A stretch of 64,000 nt of DNA, taken from positions 62,001 to 126,000 of the forward strand of contig NZ_JASJOR010000016.1 of the NCBI RefSeq assembly GCF_030068545.1. Direction: 5' to 3'. This DNA comes from Xanthocytophaga flava. GTDB taxonomy: Bacteria > Bacteroidota > Bacteroidia > Cytophagales > 172606-1. Made by a program: the position numbers and the translations under genes. How positions within the stretch are numbered: position 1 is the first letter of the stretch; each line of letters starts with the position of its first letter. A model generated the notes under the pieces. It was not told the DNA's origin, did not search any database, and saw nothing but the letters and a program-made list of their open reading frames with translations. Positions 51,233 to 59,309 of this stretch are shown in pieces.

Positions 51233-51823
51233 ATGGAACATCTTCTACTACGTCAGCATATCGAACGTTTTGTTTCCCTTACAGAGGAAGAATGGAGTGC
51301 CTTAGCTCAAAATTTATCTATCAGTAAGATTCCACGGAAGGGGGCATTTAGTAAAGAAGGAGAAATGGAAGATAAGATAGCGTTAGTATTAAAGGGAAGC
51401 TTCCGGCAGTTTTATACGAAAGATGGAGAGGAAAAAACAACTTATTTCTATTTTGAAAACCATCTGATGTCTTCTTATATAAGTATCCTGCAAAATCAAC
51501 CCAGTTTGTTAACTATCGAAGCACTGGAAGATTCGGAGGTTTTGTGTTTTTCTGCCCAAACGCTTCAAAACTTATATACTAACTATCCGGTTTATCAGAT
51601 TTTTGGCAGGAAGCTGGCAGAGTATCTGGCAGTCGGACTTGAAATACGTATGGTTTCCTTATTAATGGATAGTCCGGAAGAACGATACATCGGATTGCTG
51701 AAGAGCAATAAGAAAAAGATTCTGGAACGAATTCCTCAACATTATATAGCGTCTTATCTGGGGATTACGCCTGTTTCATTGAGCCGTATCCGCAACCGGA
51801 TTATTGCTGCTGAACGAATTTGA
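51233..51823 (+). CDS. Crp/Fnr family transcriptional regulator
   Basis: A 196-residue protein with a cyclic-nucleotide-binding-type beta barrel (about 20-120; EGEMEDKIALVLKGSFRQFY) and a C-terminal helix-turn-helix (IPQHYIASYLGITPVSLSRIRNRI, about 167-190). No Fe-S cysteines are seen, so it is not an Fnr-type oxygen sensor; the effector is unknown. It follows the exported methyltransferase gene by 28 bases and may be co-transcribed. Confidence 0.88.
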   Translation: MEHLLLRQHIERFVSLTEEEWSALAQNLSISKIPRKGAFSKEGEMEDKIALVLKGSFRQFYTKDGEEKTTYFYFENHLMSSYISILQNQPSLLTIEALEDSEVLCFSAQTLQNLYTNYPVYQIFGRKLAEYLAVGLEIRMVSLLMDSPEERYIGLLKSNKKKILERIPQHYIASYLGITPVSLSRIRNRIIAAERI

Positions 51824-52272
51824 GAGATTACTCAGAGGGTAAATTTTTTCTATAGCCGGCAAAAAAAACTTTTTTATTTATAGATGTATTTCTCTATTTG
51901 TTTGATAATGAAATAAATAGAGTCTGTTTCGAGTATATATTTCCCCAGTTATCCTTTTGGGGAAGAAGTGACCTGGTCTGCTATCGTATCCACATAAGGC
52001 ATTGATTCTGCGTATAGTACATTCTTATACTTTTCTGTCAGATAATCTGTAGCAAAGACACATTCTATTCCTATTCATTTAGATTGCATCAGGCATAGAA
52101 ATTTCTTTCTGAGGAACATACTTCCAGAATATTTTGATTAAGGATAGATAACTAGTTATTTGTTTGATAGTCAGTTTGTTTTATAGGTAATTGGTATGTG
52201 GTTAGTAACTAAAATTACCTATATTTCAGCGTTTCTGGAAGTAATGTATTAATCAACCTAATTTTTAGTTCT
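51824..52272. other. Gap before the BON lipoprotein gene
   Basis: 449 bases with no gene. A weak TTCCCCA/TGGGGAA pair lies at 51941-51947 and 51958-51964. Nothing else stands out. Confidence 0.35.
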
Positions 52273-52776
52273 ATGAAAAACAAAACGTCATTATCCTTGT
52301 TTATGCTGATGTTCAGCATTCTATTGTCTGTCAGCAGTTGTAAGAAAAAGCCTGATGATGCGGCTATTACAGAAAGTGTTAAAGTTAAAACGCAAAATAT
52401 ACAAGGGGTGAATGTGTCTGTGAAAGAAGGGGTAGTAACACTAAGTGGAGAGGTAGAGACACAAGACCTGATTGCACAGGCCGAAGAGGCTGCCAAAACT
52501 GCAGATGGAGTAAAGTCTGTGGTAAATACGCTAACAGTAAAAGCCCCTCCTGCACCTGTTGAGCCAGAAAGAACTTTCTCACCAGATGATAGTTTGAAAA
52601 CAGCTGTGGAGGATAAATTTAAGCAATACAACATCAGTGGTGTAACAGCATCTGTAAAAGATGGTGTCGTAATGCTTGAAGGAACTGTGAAGCGTTCTAA
52701 ATTGCAAGATGTTATAAAAGCCTCAAATGAAGCAAAGCCTAAAAAAGTTGATCGTTCTAAGTTGGTTGTCAATTAA
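52273..52776 (+). CDS. BON domain lipoprotein (two BON repeats)
   Basis: A 167-residue lipoprotein (lipobox SVSSC, Cys23) with two BON domains: about 33-85 (VNVSVKEGVVTLSGEVETQ) and 108-165 (VTASVKDGVVMLEGTVKRS). BON domains bind lipids or stabilise the outer membrane under osmotic stress. A LysM protein with a BON-like N-terminus follows 70 bases later, a likely co-transcribed pair. Confidence 0.9.
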   Translation: MKNKTSLSLFMLMFSILLSVSSCKKKPDDAAITESVKVKTQNIQGVNVSVKEGVVTLSGEVETQDLIAQAEEAAKTADGVKSVVNTLTVKAPPAPVEPERTFSPDDSLKTAVEDKFKQYNISGVTASVKDGVVMLEGTVKRSKLQDVIKASNEAKPKKVDRSKLVVN

Positions 52777-52846
52777 ACAACGGCAGTTATAGATTGATTT
52801 TGAAATTACTGACATAGATTGGATTTACTACTAACTATAAAATTTT

Positions 52847-53227
52847 ATGGCACTTACTGATAAATATCAACCGGTTATTAACCTGGCAAACAGCAAAGGC
52901 ATAACCAATCTTCAGGTTAAAGAACAAGACAATGTTTTATATATTGATGGAACGGCTCCCAGTGAAGAAGTGAAACAGCAGATATGGGATACCTATGGAG
53001 CTATTGATCCCGATTATCGTGCAGGTGATCTGGTGCTTAACCTGGAAGTAGCCGGACCGGCAGCTCAGGAAACTACATACACTGTGAAAAGTGGTGATTC
53101 ATTGAGCAAAATTGCCAAAAACTACCCTGGACTAACATGGCAGAAGATTTATGAGGCCAATAAAGACCAGATTAAAGATCCCAATCTGATTCATCCGGGA
53201 CAAAAACTCAAAATACCAACTGTATAA
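52847..53227 (+). CDS. BON-like/LysM peptidoglycan-binding protein (LysM/YgaU type)
   Basis: A 126-residue protein with a BON-like fold at about 1-65 (NVLYIDGTAPSEEVKQQIWD) and a LysM domain at about 77-125 (YTVKSGDSLSKIAKNYPGLTWQKIYEAN, ending LIHPGQKLKIPTV). No signal peptide is visible, although the domain pair (YgaU/LysM type) suggests envelope work. It probably partners the BON lipoprotein just upstream. A terminator follows. Confidence 0.88.
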   Translation: MALTDKYQPVINLANSKGITNLQVKEQDNVLYIDGTAPSEEVKQQIWDTYGAIDPDYRAGDLVLNLEVAGPAAQETTYTVKSGDSLSKIAKNYPGLTWQKIYEANKDQIKDPNLIHPGQKLKIPTV

Positions 53228-53238
53228 GGGTACTCATT

Positions 53239-53271
53239 AAAAAAGCAGCTAGTGTAAGTAGCTGCTTTTTT
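53239..53271 (+). terminator. Terminator after the LysM gene
   Basis: Thirteen-base perfect stem (53239-53251 with 53259-53271), 7-base loop, ending in TTTTTT. Confidence 0.9.
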
Positions 53272-53349
53272 ACTGGATGCTATCCGGATTTGGATTGAAA
53301 ACTGTAATTTGGCACATGTAATCGTTACATTCTTCAATCACTTAACACC

Positions 53350-54129
53350 ATGAAAATTCTCCTTCTTTCCTGTTTGGGCTTCTATGCACTGACAATGAGT
53401 ACATTTTTTCCAAGTGAAGAAAATAAGTCAGTTGCAAAAGCCGACCGTTGTTATGAAATGCGCATTTATTATGCTGAGCCTGGCAAACTGGAAGATCTGC
53501 TGGCACGTTTCCGCAATCATACTACCAAGATTTTTGAAAAACATGGCATGACCAATGAAGGCTATTGGCTGCCCATAGATAATAAAGACAATAAGCTGGT
53601 CTATGTATTGTCGTATCCAAGTCGGGAAGCCAGAAATAATTCGTGGAAGTCTTTTGGCAGCGATCCGGAATGGAAGAAAGTAGCTTCCGAATCTGAAAAG
53701 AATGGAAACCTGGTAGCTAAGGTAGAAAGCTTTTTTATGAAGACGACAGACTTCTCTCCAAAGAAGATTACTAAAAAAGGTTCTGCTAACCGCGTTTTTG
53801 AATTACGTACTTATAAGGCGACCTCCGGTAACCTACCCGCTTTGCTGTCACGCTTTCGTGATCATACCACTAAACTTTTTGAAAAACATGGTATGACAAA
53901 TCTGTGGTATTGGACTTATACTGACAAAGAGCAAGGTGCTGATGATATGTTAGTATATATTCTGGCACATCCCAGTCAGGAAGCTGGACTAAAATCATTT
54001 GAGAAATTCCGTGATGATCCGCAATGGCAAAAGGTACGCAAAGAGTCAGAGGATAAAGCAGGTGGTTCTCTTACCGTCTCTGTTGAATCTCTGTATATGG
54101 TACCAACCGATTTCTCTCCTGTAAAATAA
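53350..54129 (+). CDS. Secreted NIPSNAP family protein (two domains)
   Basis: A 259-residue protein with an N-terminal signal (roughly 1-18) and two NIPSNAP domains (about 33-125 and 145-250), each with EMRIYYAEPGKLEDLLARF-like or ELRTYKATSGNLPALLSRF-like start and a shared HTTK(I/L)FEKHGMTN stretch. The two halves are clearly homologous, so this is an internal duplication. NIPSNAP proteins have no agreed enzymatic role. A convergent terminator follows. Confidence 0.88.
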   Translation: MKILLLSCLGFYALTMSTFFPSEENKSVAKADRCYEMRIYYAEPGKLEDLLARFRNHTTKIFEKHGMTNEGYWLPIDNKDNKLVYVLSYPSREARNNSWKSFGSDPEWKKVASESEKNGNLVAKVESFFMKTTDFSPKKITKKGSANRVFELRTYKATSGNLPALLSRFRDHTTKLFEKHGMTNLWYWTYTDKEQGADDMLVYILAHPSQEAGLKSFEKFRDDPQWQKVRKESEDKAGGSLTVSVESLYMVPTDFSPVK

Positions 54130-54136
54130 ACATTCT

Positions 54137-54174
54137 GTTTCCGGCTTTGTTAGCTTATCAATAAAGCCGGAAAC
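54137..54174. terminator. Convergent terminator
   Basis: GTTTCCGGCTTT pairs with AAAGCCGGAAAC (54137-54148 with 54163-54174), 14-base loop, between the NIPSNAP and anmK genes. Confidence 0.75.
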
Positions 54175-54179
54175 AACTG

Positions 54180-55373
54180 TCAGGCAGGAAATGATATCTT
54201 GCCCATTGTGACATTGGGAATCCCTGGCCGATTACCAAAGTTAACAAGTCCTCCTGCCACAGTCTCATTGGCAAGGATTGCAAACAAAACAGCTTCTTTT
54301 GCATCTGGCAAAATCTGCAAATCTGCCGTTGTCTTTAACACATTATCAGGCAATAACTGATGCAGGTGTTTTACCAGTACTGGATTATGCATGCCTCCTC
54401 CACTCATATACACTACCGCTTTGTCAGAAAGATTATTACGCTTTACTGCCTGAGTAATCCCTTCTGCTGAAAATCGGGTAAGTGTAGCAATAAGGTCCTG
54501 TGGTGAGATATTCTCTGTTTGTGATTGTTGTTGCGCCTGATGTACATAGGCCAGACTGAATAGTTCAGGACCTGTCGTCTTAGGAAAGCCAGCCTGGAAG
54601 AAAGGATGATTCAATAAGGTTGTCAACAGTGATTGATGCACACTTCCAGATGCGGCAATGGTTCCGTTTTCATCAAAAGGTTGATTGTAGTGTAAACGGG
54701 AGAATGCATCAATCAAGGTATTGCCAGGCCCAACATCAGTCGAAAACATTTTAGTTGCATCCAGATCGCCTGACAGAAAGGTAAAGTTGGCAATGCCTCC
54801 GATATTCAGCATGATACGGTCTTCGCCTTTCTGCGAAAATAGTATGTAGTCTCCATATACAGCCAACGGCGCTCCTTCTCCACCGGCAGCTATATGTTTC
54901 TGTCTGAAGTCACTCAGTGTGATAATACCCGTTTGTACTGCTATATGATCTCCATCTCCTATCTGAAGGGTGGCATTGGGAAAATCAGGTTGTTTGTGCA
55001 GACTCTGCGGGGCATGGTAGATGGTCTGGCCGTGGCTGGCAATCAAATCTATCTCAGCAGGTGTATATTTCCATTTTTGTAAACATTTCAGAATCATGGA
55101 TGCATGCAGCTTCCCAATCCATGGATTAAGAAGAGTAAGTGTTTCCAGATCTACCTGCTTTTTAGAAAAAACAGTCCGGATGGTTTGTTTAATATCGTCT
55201 GTATAAGAAATGGTATCAAAGGCGAGTAGTTCTGTTTTTGCATCAATACCACTCCCTGTAAACTGACATAATGCTACATCCAATCCATCCAGAGAAGTAC
55301 CTGACATAAGGCCAATGATAAGGCGCTGTGGTTTCTGAGCAATTTGGTAAAGCCTGGCTATCTGAGTATTCAT
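54180..55373 (-). CDS. anmK: Anhydro-N-acetylmuramic acid kinase
   Basis: AnmK phosphorylates 1,6-anhydro-MurNAc during cell-wall recycling, giving MurNAc-6-phosphate. The 397-residue protein from the ATG at 55373 shows the ASKHA-fold markers: GLMSGTSLDGLDVAL (21-35), LIASHGQTIYH, TLQIGDGDHIAVQTG, LNIGGIANFT, STDVGPGNTLIDAF and MSGGGMHNP. The frame extends 27 residues upstream (to 55454), but the chosen start fits the family N-terminus. Location cytoplasm. murQ is not in the window. Confidence 0.95.
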   Translation of the reverse strand: MNTQIARLYQIAQKPQRLIIGLMSGTSLDGLDVALCQFTGSGIDAKTELLAFDTISYTDDIKQTIRTVFSKKQVDLETLTLLNPWIGKLHASMILKCLQKWKYTPAEIDLIASHGQTIYHAPQSLHKQPDFPNATLQIGDGDHIAVQTGIITLSDFRQKHIAAGGEGAPLAVYGDYILFSQKGEDRIMLNIGGIANFTFLSGDLDATKMFSTDVGPGNTLIDAFSRLHYNQPFDENGTIAASGSVHQSLLTTLLNHPFFQAGFPKTTGPELFSLAYVHQAQQQSQTENISPQDLIATLTRFSAEGITQAVKRNNLSDKAVVYMSGGGMHNPVLVKHLHQLLPDNVLKTTADLQILPDAKEAVLFAILANETVAGGLVNFGNRPGIPNVTMGKISFPA

Positions 55374-55792
55374 GCTGGTAAGGTAGCCGATTTTTGATAA
55401 AAAGTAAAAGCAGTAACTATTCTTCGTACTCTTATTCAGATTATTGGGCATCAAGTGAACTCCTTAAAATGCTTCTTACCTATTTTATGTGGTTCAGCAT
55501 CAATACAAGGCTCATGTCTTAGTAAATCTAAATTAATATATCTGTAACTCATAAAATTTATCCTGATGTAGAAGAGATAAAAGCCGAACCAATTCGAGTT
55601 GATAAGGCTTATAAGAACATCGATAGCAGAAACGTTACATTCGCCATCGATATGACCACAGGTGAATACAATTCTTTGTCAAAGAATCAATCTATATAGA
55701 CTCTTTAACATCATTGCAAGCATAGACAAACACCACTATCACAGTAGAATGTATTATAGAACAGGCATTGCCTGATATTACTTTATTAAATC
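55374..55792. other. Gap containing a possible coding remnant
   Basis: A 419-base region between divergent anmK and the MFS exporter. It contains a short open stretch (55532-55699) with protein-like composition. No RNA gene is seen. Confidence 0.35.
55532..55699 (+). pseudogene. Possible gene remnant (55 codons, no normal start)
   Basis: This frame is open between the stop at 55529 and the stop at 55697-55699. It has no plausible ATG near its beginning, but the translation (including KIYPDVEEIKAEPIRVDKAY and NVTFAIDMTTGEYNSL) looks protein-like rather than random. It may be the 3' end of a decayed gene. I recognise no family. Confidence 0.25.
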
Positions 55793-57022
55793 ATGAACAG
55801 GAAACGTTATATCTCACTTATTTTAATATTAGGCACTTTAACGGCATTAGGCCCTTTTTCGATAGATATGTATTTGCCGGGATTTCCGGCTATGGCAAAA
55901 TACTTGCACACAGATGTCGCTGGGGTAGCACTATCACTCTCCAGTTTTTTTATTGGTCTGGCAGCGGGACAACTATTGTATGGACCTCTGTTAGATAAAT
56001 TTGGACGCAGGAAGCCTTTATTATTTGGTTTAAGCGTTTATATCCTTGCCTCTATCGGCTGTGCGATGATTACATCACTGAATGAACTGATTGTTTTGCG
56101 TGTGATCCAGGCCATAGGAAGTTGTGCGGCAGCAGTAGCGTCTATGGCCATGGTACGTGATCTGTTTCCAGTCAATGAAAATGCCAAAGTTTTTGCGCTG
56201 CTGATGCTGGTAGTAGGTGCATCGCCTATGGTTGCGCCGACTATTGGGGGCTATGTAACGGCAGGGCCAGGATGGCAGTGGGTATTTATCATACTGGCCA
56301 TTATGGCTGTTTTTATTCTGGTAGCTGTATTACTTGTGCTACCAGATACCTATAAACTTGATCCAACTATTTCATTGAAACCAAAGCCAATCATAACCGG
56401 CTTTTTAAATGTGTTTAAAGTACCACAATTCTATACCTATACTTTCACCGGCTCCTTTGCCTTTTCCGGACTGTTTGCTTATGTGGCCGGATCACCATTG
56501 GTATTTATGAAAGTATTTGGTGTAGATGACACAGTCTTCGGTTGGATATTTGCAGGAATCTCAGTTGGTTTCATTGGCTCAAGTCAGGTGAATAGCTTGG
56601 TGCTTTGCTATTTTACCAGTGAGCAGATTGTTAAGATTGCTTTGCCAGCACAGGCTCTGGTGGGAATATTATTTCTGATTGGTTCGGTATTAGGTATACT
56701 TGGTTTCTGGGGTACTATTGTCATGATTTTCCTGTTCATGTGCTGTCTGGGCATGATCAATCCAAATGCTGCTGCATTAACCCTTGCCCCATTCTCCAGA
56801 AATGCAGGTACAGCTTCATCGTTGTTTGGTGCATTACAATTAGGTATTGGTGCATTGGTATCAACTAGTGTTAGCTTTTTTGACAGTCTTTCTGTTGTAC
56901 CCTTAGCAGCTGTAATGTGTGCTACAGCAGGTATTGCCTTCTTGATATTTTTTATCAGCCTGCGTATAAACCGAGGAAAATTTACAGGGGTGACTGGCGA
57001 GAGAGTAGTTGTTAGTCATTAG
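55793..57022 (+). CDS. Multidrug MFS exporter, Bcr/CflA type
   Basis: A 409-residue major facilitator with about 12 membrane segments. The start MNRKRYISLILILGTLTAL leads into the first span with SIDMYLPGFP, a Bcr/CflA hallmark; motif A is GPLLDKFGRRKPLLFG (64-79). It is likely a drug/H+ antiporter of the inner membrane. An adjacent regulator is not evident. A convergent terminator follows. Confidence 0.93.
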   Translation: MNRKRYISLILILGTLTALGPFSIDMYLPGFPAMAKYLHTDVAGVALSLSSFFIGLAAGQLLYGPLLDKFGRRKPLLFGLSVYILASIGCAMITSLNELIVLRVIQAIGSCAAAVASMAMVRDLFPVNENAKVFALLMLVVGASPMVAPTIGGYVTAGPGWQWVFIILAIMAVFILVAVLLVLPDTYKLDPTISLKPKPIITGFLNVFKVPQFYTYTFTGSFAFSGLFAYVAGSPLVFMKVFGVDDTVFGWIFAGISVGFIGSSQVNSLVLCYFTSEQIVKIALPAQALVGILFLIGSVLGILGFWGTIVMIFLFMCCLGMINPNAAALTLAPFSRNAGTASSLFGALQLGIGALVSTSVSFFDSLSVVPLAAVMCATAGIAFLIFFISLRINRGKFTGVTGERVVVSH

Positions 57023-57055
57023 TACTGTGTCGCTAATACTTCAAAAAGCTCTACT

Positions 57056-57110
57056 AAAATAAAAAGCCTGCCTAAAAGATGTAAGTCAATTTAGGCAGGC
57101 TTTTTATTTT
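57056..57110. terminator. Long convergent terminator
   Basis: A 21-base perfect stem (57056-57076 with 57090-57110) with a 13-base loop. The outer ends are A/T runs, making it bidirectional between the MFS and S9 peptidase genes. Confidence 0.9.
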
Positions 57111-57119
57111 TCAGAGATA

Positions 57120-59033
57120 CTATTTTTTCAGATGTTTATCCAGAAAGGTGAGTACTCCCTCATAGGCTTTTATTTCATTGTCTTTCTTTACAAATCCGTG
57201 GCCTTCGTCATCAAACACTATATATTCTACGGGAACGTTGTTCTTCTTTACCGCCGCCACAATCTCATCTGATTCTACTTTTAAGACTCTCGGATCGTTC
57301 TTTCCTTGAATGACAAGCAACGGTTTTTTGATTCTTTGGGTATGGAAGAGTGGTGATTTGTTATAAAGAGCCACAGAATCTGTAGCCGGATTCCCCATCT
57401 CTTTATATAGTGCATCTTTGAAAGATCCCCACCAAGGTGGAATACTTTTTAATGTACGCAGCCAATTGGCAACGCCAAAAATATCAACGCCTACCTTAAA
57501 CTCATCCGGGGCAAATGTTAAAGCAGCCAGAGTCATATATCCGCCATAGCTACCTCCCATAATTCCTATTCGTGTTGTATCTGCCCAAGGCAATGAGGCT
57601 AAATATTTCTTTGAGGCAATACAGTCTTTCAAATCAGCATCTCCATGTTTTTGATCATCAGCAGTAAAGAAGGTCTTTCCATACCCTGAACTTCCTCTGT
57701 TATTTACTGTTAAGATGGCATACCCATGATTGACCAGATATTGAATCATAGGAGAATAATTGAGTCGCGTCTGGCCTCCTGGTCCGCCGTGAATCATCAG
57801 CATTACAGGAGTTTTCTGATCTGGTGTGGCTGTCTTAGGCTTATATAGAATATTTGGAATCTCCAGTCCATCATACGATTTAAACCGAACTACCTCTCCC
57901 TCTATCAAGTCACTTGCTGCAATCTCTTTATTCATTGCATTGATTAACTCTTTATATTCGGTCGTTTCAAAATTGTAGACATACAGGCTATTGGGTGATT
58001 TGGAACTGCTTACATAAAATGCCATTTGTTTTTCTGAATCCGAAATAGTCACTCCTGTGATTTCGCCCGCGGGCAGAGAGGGTAATTTCACCAATTGATT
58101 GTCGGCTGCTGTATAGATCTTAATCTGTGTTTTTGCATCGTTGTTAATACCGATTACCTTGTATTTTCCTTTCTTTGAAAAGTACATATACGAAATATCC
58201 CATGGCTCTTCTGCCTCTTTCTGTGCCTTTCCACTTATCAGATCATAGCTTTTCAAGTACGCAAATTCACTTCCTTCATCTGTAGTATAATATAGTTTTT
58301 TATTGTCGGGGCTAAAGGTTTGGGGGCTATTGGCAACATCTCCTGTATGTTTTGTAATCAAAGATGTCTTTTTCGTTTGCGCATCATAGAGGTAAATATC
58401 GGTATTGCTTGTAGTTATAGACTTGTATAAGGCCAGATATCTCTTATCATCGGATATTGCCCCTACATCTAGTCCCTGTTCATTCTTGAAGATAAGCTTT
58501 GACTGAAGCTTTGTGATATCCATTTCATACAGATCAAAAAATTGAGGGTTTCTTTTGTTTGTCACATAAAAGAAGCTTTTCTTATCCGCACTCCAACCAA
58601 CAAATTCGGATTTTGCCGTTGTATCAGGAGTCAGATTGGTAATTTTTCCATCCAAGTCTTTTTTATAGATGTTGGTTATTTCATTTCCTCCTTTATCACT
58701 TGAAAACAAGATGCGTTCGTCTGTTGGAAAATAGGAAATAGCAAATATGGAATTCGTTTTTGATTCCGTCTGAGCTTTGGGTGTCCCACCGGTCAAAGCT
58801 ATTTCATAGGCATTAAATATTCCGGATTGGTTACTTGTAAATAATAATTTGGACTCATCCGGAGAAAATGAACTTCCGGAAAGCCTCACTGTATTCATAA
58901 ATTGTGATATGGTATATTGCTTGGGTGGTGATGCAGAATCAGTGTTTTCACCTTTACTTTCCGGAGAAGTGCATTGCCAGAGTATGCCTGCACTCACTAA
59001 TCCAATGATCAGATAAATGACTTTCTTATGCAT
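57120..59033 (-). CDS. S9 family prolyl oligopeptidase-like lipoprotein
   Basis: A 637-residue lipoprotein from the ATG at 59033 (signal with Cys20 in LWQC; the longer frame adds 16 residues). The N-terminal part is a beta-propeller with repeated FSPDESKLLFTSNQ- and SPDNKKLYYTTDE-like blades. The C-terminal alpha/beta hydrolase has MLMIHGGPGGQT, the nucleophile GGSYGGYM, and a catalytic His in DDEGHGFVKKD. It should cleave short peptides on the cell surface or in the periplasm, DPP-IV-like. Confidence 0.92.
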   Translation of the reverse strand: MHKKVIYLIIGLVSAGILWQCTSPESKGENTDSASPPKQYTISQFMNTVRLSGSSFSPDESKLLFTSNQSGIFNAYEIALTGGTPKAQTESKTNSIFAISYFPTDERILFSSDKGGNEITNIYKKDLDGKITNLTPDTTAKSEFVGWSADKKSFFYVTNKRNPQFFDLYEMDITKLQSKLIFKNEQGLDVGAISDDKRYLALYKSITTSNTDIYLYDAQTKKTSLITKHTGDVANSPQTFSPDNKKLYYTTDEGSEFAYLKSYDLISGKAQKEAEEPWDISYMYFSKKGKYKVIGINNDAKTQIKIYTAADNQLVKLPSLPAGEITGVTISDSEKQMAFYVSSSKSPNSLYVYNFETTEYKELINAMNKEIAASDLIEGEVVRFKSYDGLEIPNILYKPKTATPDQKTPVMLMIHGGPGGQTRLNYSPMIQYLVNHGYAILTVNNRGSSGYGKTFFTADDQKHGDADLKDCIASKKYLASLPWADTTRIGIMGGSYGGYMTLAALTFAPDEFKVGVDIFGVANWLRTLKSIPPWWGSFKDALYKEMGNPATDSVALYNKSPLFHTQRIKKPLLVIQGKNDPRVLKVESDEIVAAVKKNNVPVEYIVFDDEGHGFVKKDNEIKAYEGVLTFLDKHLKK

Positions 59034-59309
59034 AAGGAAACAGGTTAAGTAGTAGCTTTTTTGTGGAATGGTAAGATACAAATTATTCTATAAGCTTGTT
59101 TTGTTTTCGTGATTTGTTACTTCCACAGGTTGCCTGTCGCAAGGAGGGAAACTCAAAAAGAGAAGGAAAATTAGTGTCTTTCCAGGTAAGCTGTTGCTAG
59201 TGTCGACTATTTTGTTGTCGACACTAGCAACAGCTTACCTGGGATGGTAAAAAGAATAAGTGATAAGGGGTCAACTCTTCTAATCGTAAGACAAATTATT
59301 CTGTTTGGG
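59034..59309. other. Intergenic segment with long inverted repeat
   Basis: Lies between the S9 peptidase start and the G+C-rich permease stop. The main content is the 26-base inverted repeat at 59182-59242. Near the permease end, TTATTCTGTTT occurs twice (59296-59306 and 59310-59320). Confidence 0.5.
59182..59242. repeat. Perfect 26-base inverted repeat
   Basis: Arms 59182-59207 and 59217-59242 are perfectly complementary over 26 bases, with the 9-base loop TATTTTGTT. The stem starts CCAGGTAAGCTG and ends GTGTCGAC, and is more G+C-rich than neighbouring intergenic DNA. No T-tract follows on the minus strand. It lies 68 bases past the permease stop. Confidence 0.9.
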
